The notes under the pieces are model-generated. The model saw only the letters and a program-made list of their open reading frames with translations. It had not been told where the DNA came from and ran no database searches. A stretch of DNA of 55,425 nt from NCBI GenBank assembly GCA_016707705.1, contig JADJHD010000053.1, positions 1-55,425 of the forward strand, read 5' to 3'. Within the stretch, counting starts at the first letter, position 1; the number at the start of each line of letters is the position of its first letter. The stretch comes from Bacteroidales bacterium (GTDB taxonomy: Bacteria > Bacteroidota > Bacteroidia > Bacteroidales > UBA4417). Of the stretch, positions 19,066-28,617 are shown in pieces. The position numbers were made by a program, and so were the translations under genes.

Positions 19066-19800
19066 ATGATTTTTTCAATCGACCATAAAAGTGCTGTTCC
19101 CCTGCATGCCCAGGTAGAAACTCTCCTTCGGGATTTGCTGGAATCGGAAGAGTATAAAAAGGGAAAGTTTCTTCCCAATGAAGTAAGTCTTGCAAAACAG
19201 CTCGGCATCTCACGAAACACCGTCAGACAGGCTACCAATAAGCTTGTGTATGAAGGACTTCTCGTAAGGAAAAAAGGAGTTGGCACCCGTGCAGCTGACC
19301 AGAGTGTGGACACCCGAATCAATAACTGGCTGAGCTTCTCACAGGAAATGCAGTCGAAAGGAATTCAAATTAAAAACTACGAAATAAGCACCGAATGGGT
19401 GGATGCAAATGAAGAAACTGCAGAGTTCTTCAGAATCCCAGCCGGCAAGAAAATTCTGAAGCTCAACAGGCTCAGGGGAAGGGAAGAGTATCCTTTCGTC
19501 TACTTCATCTCCTATTTCCACCCAATGGTTGGACTTACCGGGAGTGAGGACTTCAGTAAACCTTTGTATGAAATTCTGGAAAAAGAACACTCGACAGTAG
19601 CCAAACTATCCAAGGAAGAAATCTCTGCTAAAGTCGCCGATAAGTTCCTTGCCGGAAAGCTGAATATCCACGTTGGAGAGGCCGTCCTGAAAAGAAAACG
19701 TTTTGTGTTTGACCCGGGAGGAAGACCAATTGAATACAATATTGGATATTACAGGGCAGACAGTTTTGTATATAAAATTGAAAGCGAAAGAGACATATAA
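19066..19800 (+). CDS. GntR/HutC family transcriptional regulator (UTRA domain)
   Basis: A 244-aa regulator. The N-terminal winged helix (about 8-75) has LHAQVETLLRDLL, FLPNEVSLAKQLGISRNTVR and LVYEGLLVRKKGVGT. The UTRA effector domain (about 90-240) ends in IEYNIGYYRADSF and normally binds a phosphorylated sugar. It lies directly upstream of, and co-directional with, susC, so it is the likely controller of the locus. That is unusual, because most Bacteroidota PULs use hybrid two-component systems, SusR or ECF sigma/anti-sigma pairs. A sugar phosphate made by the downstream kinase would be the natural ligand (inference). Confidence 0.88.
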   Translation: MIFSIDHKSAVPLHAQVETLLRDLLESEEYKKGKFLPNEVSLAKQLGISRNTVRQATNKLVYEGLLVRKKGVGTRAADQSVDTRINNWLSFSQEMQSKGIQIKNYEISTEWVDANEETAEFFRIPAGKKILKLNRLRGREEYPFVYFISYFHPMVGLTGSEDFSKPLYEILEKEHSTVAKLSKEEISAKVADKFLAGKLNIHVGEAVLKRKRFVFDPGGRPIEYNIGYYRADSFVYKIESERDI

Positions 19801-19929
19801 CTCTTCAGGCTCGAGCTGACTTCTTTATGCTATGAGTAGCAATCAGGTTCAGCCAGATACTTGAGTGAGAGTTTTGCAAAAATTCAAAGAAAACGGATTA
19901 TCGCAACAAAAACACTTCAAAACAAGCGA

Positions 19930-22900
19930 ATGAAAGCTATCATCTTAGTTGTTATGTTCCTGCTGTCAGGGGGTTATGTTATGGCACAAAAAACCATAAC
20001 AGGTACCGTAACCGATGCAGCTGACGGAAAGACAATCCCGGCTGTAACCGTTGTGGTTAAAGGCACAACCAGGGGAACGACTACCGATATCAATGGTGCA
20101 TTTAGCATCAGGGTAAATGAAAATGAACGCGTTCTGGTATTCTCATTTATGGGAATGAAAACGCAGGAGATTTCAATTGACGGAAAGTCGGTTGTTAATG
20201 TAGTCATGGAATCGGAAAGGGTAAGCCTTGATGAGGTAGTTGTTGTTGGTTATGGCTCCATGAAGAAAAGTGACCTGACAGGATCTGTGGCATCCATCAA
20301 AACTGATGAACTCCGGAAAATCCCGGTTAACTCCTTTGACCAGGGAATTCAGGGTAAGGTATCCGGAGTGCAGGTAACCCAATTATCCTCGCAGCCGGGT
20401 GGGGCTCTCTCACTAAGAATCCGCGGTGGAAACTCCATTATGGCCGGCAATGAACCCTGTATGTTATTGATGGAGTAATGACTGAAAGCCAGATAGATAT
20501 GTCATGGATTGGGTCACCCAGTCAGAATGGTTTGAGTTCATTGAATCCCAATGATATTGAATCCATTGAGATCCTGAAGGATGCATCGGCAACTTCAATT
20601 TATGGTGCCAGGGGTGCAAATGGAGTTGTTCTGATTACAACCAAGAAAGGGAAAACCGGGAAGGACCATATTTCATTCGAAACCTATTTTGGCACTCAGC
20701 GTAAGGCAGGCTCCATAGAAGTCATGAAAGCCAGTGATTTTGCGAGACTTTACGACGAAGCCGGTTACAATGCCGATCCTGAATTTTATGTTCCTCTGTA
20801 TCCCAATCCGGATAGCCTTGGCAATGGCACCGACTGGCAGAAGGAGATTTATCGTGAAGCACCCATCAGAAATTTCCAGCTAAGCTTTTCAGGCAGCAAT
20901 GACCGCACCACCTATGCACTTACAGCGGGATATTATAAACAAGACGGGATTATCATCGGGTCCGATTTCGACCGTTACTCTTTCCGACTTAATCTGGAAC
21001 GGAAAATGAGTGAAAAACTAACCGGTGGGGCAAATTTGAGTTTCACCCAATCACGTTCGAATACTGTTCCTACAGATACTCCCGGAGGATTTTTCCCCGG
21101 CGTGGTAAATACTGCCTTAACTTTTAGTCCGGTACTGCCGGTAAAGGATAAAACCGGAGAATACACCCTCACCGATCCGAATGCTGATGCCTGGCTTGAT
21201 AACCCTGTTGCTGTGACACGCGATGTTGTAGCCACCGACAAGGTGAATCGGTTCCTGGGCAACACCTTCCTCGAATATCAAATAATAAAGGACCTGAAGT
21301 TTAAAACCAGTTTCGGCTTCGACCTGTACCATTCGGTGCAGGACATGTACACTCCAAAGTATGTTTATTCAGGATCATTTAATGGCGGACAGGCAAGATT
21401 TGCCAGTACGGATCTGGAAAATTACACTAGTGAGAACATCCTCAGCTATAACACTACTCTGAATAAGATTCATAAAATCAATGCAATAGCCGGTTTCACA
21501 TTTCAGCAGAACAGCACCCGGACTTTCATCGACATTGCTACAAAATTCCCTAATGATATTCTGGAATACTATGGAATTCAGAATGCCACCAACATGCCCA
21601 CCATTTATGCTTCTTTTAATGAATCGGCGGTGGCATCCTACCTTTCAAGAGTGAATTATATCATGAAGGACAAATACCTGTTTACTGTTACAGGCAGGAT
21701 TGATGGCTCTTCAAAATTTGGAGCCAATAACCGATATGCTGCTTTCCCCTCGGCAGCCTTTGCATGGAGGGCATCAGAAGAAGAATTCCTTAAGAAAATA
21801 AAGGCAATCTCAAACCTCAAGCTTAGGGTAAGCTATGGCGTTAGCGGCAATGACCGGATTATGAATTACGCTTTTATCCGCACCATCGCCTCTTCCATTT
21901 ATTATTTCAACAATTCGGTTCCGGGCTCCGGTTTCTCACCTGATAACCCCGGAAATGATAATCTGAAATGGGAAACAACCCGACAGTTCGACCTTGGGAT
22001 GGATATCAGCTTCCTGAAGGACAGAATCAGCTTTACAGCCGATTACTACCATAAAAAGACCTTCGATTTGCTTTATTATGCAAATCTTCCATGGATAACA
22101 GGCTATAATTCATATTTGAAAAATATCGGAGAACTGCAGAATAAAGGACTTGAGTTTGCCCTTAATACGGTAAATACTGTTGAGAAATTCAAATGGAATA
22201 CTGCAGGAAATATTTCATTCAACAGGAATAAAATTCTCAACCTGAATGGAAATGACCTGTTCGTAAACAACGACACCTATAAACTGAAGATTGGCAACTG
22301 GGCGGTGATCAGGGAAGGTGAAGAAATGGGCAGTTTCTTTGGCTTGACTTCTGACGGAATCTGGCAGAAGGATGAAGCAGAGGAGGCCGCCATCTATGGC
22401 AGGGAGCCCGGAGATTTCAAGTATGTAGATAAAAATAATGATGGCAAAATCAATACTGAGGATTGCAGCATTATTGGTCATGCACTGCCGGATTTCACCT
22501 GGGGGTTGACCAACAATTTCTCCTACGGACCATTGTCACTGGACATTTTTATACAAGGAAGCCAGGGCAACCAGCTTCTGAACAGCAATCGCTTTGAGCT
22601 GGAATCAGGCAACGGTCTTTCCAATGCATCGGTTGACCTGCTGAACCGCTGGACAGAAGAAAATCCCAGCAATGTATATCCTAGAGCGAACCGCAATGCA
22701 GATTACCTCCGCATGTCGGACCGCTATCTTGAAGATGGTTCCTACGTTAGGGTTAAAACCATCACATTATCCTATGACCTTCCGGTACGAGTGATGGATT
22801 TTCTGAAAATCAATAAGGTCAAGGTTTACGCTACAGGGCAGAACCTGTTTACCATCACCAAATATACCGGCTTCGACCCGGAAGTAGGTTCCTTTGGAAT

Positions 22901-22982
22901 GGATAATACCCGCACCGGATACGACTTTGGCTCCTATCCATCTGTAAAGACACTGATTGTAGGCGCAAGCATCAATTTTTAA
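19930..22982 (+). CDS. SusC/RagA family TonB-dependent transporter, one frameshift
   Basis: The outer-membrane channel for glycan oligosaccharides. The start at 19930 gives a signal peptide (MKAIILVVMFLLSGGYVM-AQ); upstream in-frame codons to 19861 are not signal-like. A CarboxypepD_reg-like domain follows (about 24-110, ITGTVTDAADGKTIPAVTVV), then the motif LDEVVVVGYGSMKK and a plug domain (SGVQVTQLSSQPGG; DIESIEILKDASATSIYG). The rest is a 22-strand barrel ending VGASINF with a terminal Phe. The frame breaks at about 20458, where GAACCCTG needs one more C to read AGNEPLYVIDGVM. Corrected length is about 1017 aa. It pairs with the susD that starts 35 nt downstream. Confidence 0.93.
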
Positions 22983-23016
22983 TTTCTGAAGACTTTCAAA
23001 GCAAAAATATATCCCA

Positions 23017-24460
23017 ATGAAAAAAGCAGTCATATTATCCATAGCCCTTGGCATTACCCTGCTGATGTCGTGCAGCAAGGAACTGGAGTTGGCTCTCCAT
23101 CAAATATATTACGATAACTTCTATCAAACCGAAGCTGATGCACTAAGCGCTGTTAATGCAGTTTATGATGTACTTGGCTCGGTTAATCAGTATTCAAGCT
23201 ATCTGTGGCTGCTACAGGATGTTGCATCCGATGATTGCAATGCCCGTGTTACACTCAATGACCCAAACCTCCACCAGTTCAATAACTATACCCTGCAAAC
23301 CGATAACAGCTATCTGGCCAAAATATGGCAGACTACCTATCTGGGAATCAGTCGTGCAAATGTTGTGCTGGAGAAAGTACCCGGCATCACCATGGATTCG
23401 GCTTTGCAGGTAAGAATTCTGGGAGAGGCACGCTTTCTGAGAGGACTTTATTATTTTAACCTGGTCAGACTTTTTGGGGATGTTCCGCTTATCACCAAAC
23501 CGGTAAGTTCCAATCTGGGTGATGATGAAATACTATTGAAGCGAGCATCCAAGGATGAAGTATACAATCAGATTATTGAGGATTTAGCTATGGCAGCTGA
23601 GCAGCTTCCTCTAAAACATCCTAGTTCAGCCGATAAGGGAAGGGCAACCAAAGGTTCAGCAAATGGAATGCTGGCAAAGGTCTATCTTACCCGTGGCGAA
23701 TGGGAAAAGGCCTACACTGTCGCCCAGACGGTTATTGAGTCAAACGCCTACAGCCTTCATGCCGATTATACAACCAATTTCAAGGAAGCCAGTAAAAACG
23801 GCAAGGAATCGGTGTTTGAGGTGCAGTTCTATAAAAATTCCAACACTGAAAATTCACAGATGGTGATTTCCGGACTACCTTCCTTGCCCGGGATATTCTC
23901 GGCAGGAGTGGAAATCATGCTCCCAACCGATGACTTGTATAATAGCTTTGAAGAAGGTGATCACCGCAAGGAAGCAACCTTCTTCACCGAATACTGGCAG
24001 AGCACTTTTGCCCCTCATATCTGGAAATACTGGGATCAGGATGCCTATAAGCCAAACCAAACCACAGCATCCGGTGCCGATTTTATGGTGATGCGATATT
24101 CAGAAGTACTACTGATTTATGCTGAAGCCCTGAATGAAGCCATGGGTGGCCCAACCACAGAGGCATACGATGCAATCAATAAAGTAAGGGCTCGCGCCAG
24201 AAACGGAATCGCAGATGTATTGCCGGACCTTGCAGGACTTGATCAGGCAGGTTTCAGGGAGGCAGTCCTGAATGAAAGAAGACATGAACTTGTAAGTGAA
24301 GGACAACGCTGGTATGACCTTGTCAGAACAGGCAATCTGGTTGCCTTTGTTAAAAGGGTAAAGGGTGAAAACTCAAATCCCGCTGAATTCAACACTGTAT
24401 TTCCAATTCCGCAGAGAGAGGGATTTGAACCCCAATCTCACACAAAATCAAGGATATTAA
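23017..24460 (+). CDS. SusD/RagB family nutrient-binding lipoprotein, terminal frameshift
   Basis: The surface lipoprotein lid of the SusC channel. Signal and lipobox are LGITLLMSC (Cys19). Helical TPR-type SusD features include DNFYQTEADALSAVNAVYD, GEARFLRGLYYFNLVRLFGDVPL and the C-terminal VMRYSEVLLIYAEALNEA with NERRHELVSEGQRWYDLVR. The uncorrected frame ends in an abnormal tail. Removing one G at 24418-24422 gives FPIPQREDLNPNLTQNQGY-stop at 24460, the standard SusD end. It is followed after 17 nt by the isomerase gene. Confidence 0.93.
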
Positions 24461-24477
24461 TCTTAAGCTGAATTACT

Positions 24478-26232
24478 TTGACATCAACATACAGAACGCA
24501 ACCGGAAATCAGGATGGCAGGGATGGAAAATTCCTGCCATACCGGATGGCCGGCAATCTTTAAAGAAATTAATGCCTGCCTTGCAAAGAAGAGCGGGGCG
24601 CGCAAAATAGTAGTGGTGGAATGCTACCAGGGCACAAATGATTCGGAGATCATTTCCAATCTGGTGAATGGCATTTATCCGGACCTGGTTGTACTTTCCT
24701 CTCAATCAATGAAGTCCCCAGAGGAAATCCAAAAACTCACTTCCCCTGATGTTACTGACGACAGGATTTTCGGTTTCATCACCCGCCTGACCATGGCTGA
24801 TTTCATGGATCCGAAGAAAATTGAAAAGGCCAGATATCAGTCTACATTCCTTGAAAGTGGATTAGTATTAGTTTATGGAACTGGAGCCAGTCTGATAGTT
24901 CCCGAACCAGATGTGCTCATTTATGCTGATATGGCCCGCTGGGAAATTCAGCTCAGGATGAGGCGCAAGGAAACCCATAATCTGGGACTCGAAAATGAAG
25001 AAGAGAATATTGAAACACAATATAAGAGAGGTTATTTCGTCGACTGGCGCGTTTGCGACAAGCTGAAGAAACAGCTAATGCATCGCTGGGATTATGTTCT
25101 GGATACCAACACCGCTGAAATGCCCAATATGATCAGTGGTCATACTTTCGACGCAGCCATGACAGCACTCACAAAGCAGCCATTCAGTGTGGTCCCCTAT
25201 TTTGATGCAGGTCCATGGGGAGGACAATGGATGAAGGAGAAACTTGGACTGGATCCCGCTTTGAGTAATTATGCCTGGTGCTTTAACTGCGTTCCTGAAG
25301 AGAATAGCATCTACCTCCGCTTCGGGGAATCCCGCTTCGAAATGCCTTCCATCAATCTGGTATTTACCCGTCCAAGGCAGCTTTTGGGTGACCCTGTTCA
25401 TGGCCGCTTCGGGGATGAATTCCCGATCCGCTTCGACTTTCTCGACACCATGCAGGGCGGGAATTTAAGTCTGCAGGTCCATCCGCTCACCGAATACATT
25501 CAGGAACATTTTGGCATTCACTATACCCAGGATGAAAGCTATTATTTGATGGACACCGGTGAAGCTGCAGAGGTCTTTTTAGGACTGAAGGAGAAGATTG
25601 ACGGCAAGGAGATGATCGCTGCGCTGAAGCATTCTGAAAGTACCGGAGAGCATTTCGATGACCGAAAATTCGTGAAAAGCTGGCCTGCGAAAAAGCATGA
25701 CCATTTTCTGATTCCAGGTGGCACCGTTCACTGCTCGGGCAAGGACAGCATGGTGCTGGAGATCAGTTCAACTCCCTATATCTTCACCTTCAAGCTCTGG
25801 GACTGGGGACGAATGGGCATGGATGGCAAACCTCGTCCAATCAATATCGACCGGGGTGCTGCCAATATTCAATGGGACAGAACAGAATCCTGGGTTGGCA
25901 ATAATCTGGTGAATCAGGTGGAAACCATTGCTCAGGGTAATGGTTGGAGGGAAGAAAGAACCGGCCTTCATGAACGTGAATTCATCGAAACCCGCCGTCA
26001 TTGGTTTACCGAAAAGGTCCAGCATCACACCGGTAAAAGTGTAAATGTGATTGCCCTGGTTGAAGGTGATGAGGTGGTAGTTGAAAGCCCCACCAATGCA
26101 TTCGAGCCTTTCGTGGTCCGTTATGCAGAGGTTTTCATCGTGCCTGCTTCGGTTGGTGAATACACTATCAAACCCTCAGGAAGTTCTGTTGGGAAGGAGT
26201 GTGGAACGGTGAAAGCATTTGTAAGAATTTGA
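24478..26232 (+). CDS. Class I mannose-6-phosphate isomerase with N-terminal kinase-like extension, 584 aa
   Basis: Interconverts mannose-6-phosphate and fructose-6-phosphate in the cytoplasm. The C-terminal half has the zinc-site motifs GGNLSLQVHPLTEY (about 329-342), HFLIPGGTVHCSG (about 409-421) and FKLWDWGRMGMDGKPRPI. The N-terminal 230 residues (KIVVVECYQGTNDSEIISNL, VLVYGTGASLI, DVLIYADMARWEIQLRMR) look like a nucleotide-kinase fold but lack a Walker A lysine, so they may be non-catalytic. This long form is common in Bacteroidota. TTG at 24478 is the only usable in-frame start, since a stop lies 9 nt upstream. In the PUL it would feed mannose released by the GH38 enzyme into glycolysis. 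Confidence 0.85.
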   Translation: MTSTYRTQPEIRMAGMENSCHTGWPAIFKEINACLAKKSGARKIVVVECYQGTNDSEIISNLVNGIYPDLVVLSSQSMKSPEEIQKLTSPDVTDDRIFGFITRLTMADFMDPKKIEKARYQSTFLESGLVLVYGTGASLIVPEPDVLIYADMARWEIQLRMRRKETHNLGLENEEENIETQYKRGYFVDWRVCDKLKKQLMHRWDYVLDTNTAEMPNMISGHTFDAAMTALTKQPFSVVPYFDAGPWGGQWMKEKLGLDPALSNYAWCFNCVPEENSIYLRFGESRFEMPSINLVFTRPRQLLGDPVHGRFGDEFPIRFDFLDTMQGGNLSLQVHPLTEYIQEHFGIHYTQDESYYLMDTGEAAEVFLGLKEKIDGKEMIAALKHSESTGEHFDDRKFVKSWPAKKHDHFLIPGGTVHCSGKDSMVLEISSTPYIFTFKLWDWGRMGMDGKPRPINIDRGAANIQWDRTESWVGNNLVNQVETIAQGNGWREERTGLHEREFIETRRHWFTEKVQHHTGKSVNVIALVEGDEVVVESPTNAFEPFVVRYAEVFIVPASVGEYTIKPSGSSVGKECGTVKAFVRI

Positions 26233-26244
26233 GAATGGGGGTTG

Positions 26245-26260
26245 TCCGCCGGCTGGCTGA
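26245..26260. repeat. Dispersed palindrome, variant copy
   Basis: TCCGCCGGCTGGCTGA, a one-base variant of the TCCGCC(A/G)GCTGGCGGA element. It lies in the 238-nt gap between the isomerase and the ROK kinase genes, where the PUL operon may be broken or processed. Confidence 0.55.
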
Positions 26261-26470
26261 ATGGATGAGGATGTGATAATGTTCAATAACTAAATCCGTT
26301 TGAATAGCCAAATCAGTTTCATCTGTTTAATCAGTCCTCCAGGTGGCATCTAATTTATACTTCCAGTAGCACAATTTTATATCCACCAAAGCACACAGTA
26401 ACACTAAGAAATCTGAATTTTTGAAAGACGAAAATCAGGAATAAGCAACTAAAAAAGAAACAGTACAACC

Positions 26471-27412
26471 ATGACAGAAGCATCAAAAATTGCGATTGGA
26501 GCTGACATAGGCGGGAGTCACATCTGCTGCGCGGCGATTGACCTTTCAACCCATAAAATCATTCACGGAACTTACCGCGAAGAGAAAATCAACAATAAGG
26601 CAAGTGCTGAGGAAATCCTTGGTGGCTGGAGCAAAGCGCTATCAGGAAGCCTGTCGGGATTCGATAAGTCACTGCTTGCTGGAATCGGCTTCGCCATGCC
26701 CGGTCCTTTCGACTATGCAAATGGAATCGCCCTGTTTAAGAGAGTGGAGAAATTTGACAATCTCTATGGAGTAAATGTTAGCGAGGAACTCAGGAAACTG
26801 ATGAATCTGGATGCATCCATTCCCTTCAGGTATATCAATGATGCCACCGCTTTCGCCATTGCAGAGGCCTGGGTCGGGAAAGCAGGAAATTATGATAAAA
26901 TGATTGCCCTTACATTGGGAACAGGCTTTGGTTCGGCATTTGTTGATCATGGCATTCCTGTTACCGAGGGTGAAACAGTCGCAGAGATGGGTTGCGTATG
27001 GCATATTCCCTTCAAGGATGGGATTGCCGACGATTATTTCTCCACCCGCTGGTTTATCAAGAATTTTGAGGTAAAGACCGGCAAAACTGTGCATGGAGTG
27101 AAGGATATCGCAGATATGATCAACACAGAACCTGCAGCTCTTGAACTATTTGAAGAGTATGGCAGCAATATGGGTCATTTCCTGGCTCCCTGGATCAGGA
27201 AATTCGATGCCAATGTGATCGTAATGGGTGGAAATATTACCGGTGCTTTTGGAATTTTCGGGAAATACCTGCAGAAAGCACTCGAGGATAATGACCTCCA
27301 TGTGCAACTCCTGCTTTCTGATCTCAAGGAAGATGCTGCTATCATGGGGGGAGCCCGCCTGCTGGTTGAAGACTTCTGGGTGAATGTAAAGGACTTATTG
27401 CCAAACATGTAA
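26471..27412 (+). CDS. ROK family sugar kinase lacking the zinc-binding motif
   Basis: A 313-aa actin-fold protein. The phosphate 1 motif is IGADIGGSHICCAAID (about 8-23), catalytic Asp is probably in YINDATAFAIAEAW, phosphate 2 is LTLGTGFGSAFV and the adenosine region is VIVMGGNITGAF. The canonical ROK ExGH plus CxCGxxGCxE zinc motif is absent. At that place the sequence reads VAEMGCVWHIPFKDGIADDYFS. No DNA-binding domain is present, so it is a kinase rather than a NagC/XylR repressor. With the neighbouring isomerase a mannokinase role is the best guess; glucokinase or fructokinase activity is possible. The MFS gene follows after 20 nt. Confidence 0.83.
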   Translation: MTEASKIAIGADIGGSHICCAAIDLSTHKIIHGTYREEKINNKASAEEILGGWSKALSGSLSGFDKSLLAGIGFAMPGPFDYANGIALFKRVEKFDNLYGVNVSEELRKLMNLDASIPFRYINDATAFAIAEAWVGKAGNYDKMIALTLGTGFGSAFVDHGIPVTEGETVAEMGCVWHIPFKDGIADDYFSTRWFIKNFEVKTGKTVHGVKDIADMINTEPAALELFEEYGSNMGHFLAPWIRKFDANVIVMGGNITGAFGIFGKYLQKALEDNDLHVQLLLSDLKEDAAIMGGARLLVEDFWVNVKDLLPNM

Positions 27413-27432
27413 AACCTTAACAATCTGTTTAT

Positions 27433-28590
27433 ATGACTAAAAAAATTAACCTGGCTTTTGTATTGCCCGTCCTCATGTCGTTCTTCGTCATGAGTTTCTG
27501 CGACCTCGTCGGAATCGGTGTTGACCGCATCAAACTGGAATTCGGACTGAGCAATACCATGGCACAGCTGATTCCATCGGCAGTATTCATCTGGTTCTTC
27601 TTCCTTTCAGTTCCTGTTGGAGTTCTCCAGGATCGCTTCGGAAAGCGTAACATCCTCAATCTGGGAATGATTATCACTGCACTCGGACTCCTGGCTCCTT
27701 ATTTCTTCTTTTCAAAAACCTCCATTTTCTTTGGATTCGCCCTTCTCGGAATAGGAAATACCATTGTTCAGGTATCGGCAAATCCACTGCTTGTTGATGT
27801 TGTTCCATCGGATAAGAAATCCAGTTTCCTCAGTTTTTCGCAGTTTGTAAAAGCAGTCGGATCCATGATTGCTCCCTTCGTGGCGGCATATTTTGCGAAT
27901 CAGTATGGCGACTGGAAGCTAATGTTTCTGGCATTCGGACTGGTTTCAGTCCTGGCGGTTGTCTGGCTGAGTTTCTCCAAAATTGAAGAAACCAAAAACA
28001 CCGAAAAACGCGCCACCATTGGCTCATCACTAAGCCTTCTTGGAACAAGCTACATAACCATGATGGTTCTTGGAATCTTCCTGGTTGTAGGAATTGATGT
28101 TGGAATCAACGCTGTTTCCGGACAGTTTCTGCTAAAGAAATTCGAAGGTGTAATCACCCAGGAATTTGCCGAAAAAGGCCGTTCAGTTTATTTCTTCGGA
28201 AAGATGCTGGGAACCTTTGCCGGAGCAATCATGCTCACCAAACTTTCATCAAGGAAATTCCTGTTCTGGACTTCCCTCCTTGGTCTGGTATCAGTGCTTG
28301 CCTTGATGGTTGTCCCCAGCCAGATGATGGCAATGGGAGTCATTTTTGTAATTGGACTTGGTGTTGCGAATATCTTCCCTCTCATTTTCTCCCTTACAGT
28401 TGAGAAATACCCTCTCAGGGCTAATGAAATTTCTGGTCTGATGATAATGGCGGTCTCGGGTGGGGCTGCAGTTCCGCCAATCATCGGCCTGCTTACTGAC
28501 AACGTAGGTCTTACAGCCGGAATGTTTGTGCTGGTTGCCTGCGCTGCCTACCTCTTCTTCCTTGCCGTGGCAAGAAGCAAGAAGGCATAA
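27433..28590 (+). CDS. MFS sugar transporter (FucP-like)
   Basis: A 385-aa inner-membrane protein with about 12 hydrophobic helices. MFS signature regions are GVLQDRFGKRNILNLGM (loop 2-3) and a central basic loop (KIEETKNTEKRATIG). LLGIGNTIVQVSANPLLVDVV resembles the FucP/NagP branch of proton-sugar symporters. Placed between the ROK kinase and the second propeller gene, it most likely imports the monosaccharide phosphorylated by the kinase, mannose by context. Spacing to the next gene is 27 nt. Confidence 0.85.
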   Translation: MTKKINLAFVLPVLMSFFVMSFCDLVGIGVDRIKLEFGLSNTMAQLIPSAVFIWFFFLSVPVGVLQDRFGKRNILNLGMIITALGLLAPYFFFSKTSIFFGFALLGIGNTIVQVSANPLLVDVVPSDKKSSFLSFSQFVKAVGSMIAPFVAAYFANQYGDWKLMFLAFGLVSVLAVVWLSFSKIEETKNTEKRATIGSSLSLLGTSYITMMVLGIFLVVGIDVGINAVSGQFLLKKFEGVITQEFAEKGRSVYFFGKMLGTFAGAIMLTKLSSRKFLFWTSLLGLVSVLALMVVPSQMMAMGVIFVIGLGVANIFPLIFSLTVEKYPLRANEISGLMIMAVSGGAAVPPIIGLLTDNVGLTAGMFVLVACAAYLFFLAVARSKKA

Positions 28591-28617
28591 TTAAATCATC
28601 ACCTAATTCTCCATTAA

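Noticed and set aside
19829..19842. TGCTA-TGAG-TAGCA as a GntR operator upstream of susC
   Set aside because: Only 5-bp arms and no second copy; too weak to call.
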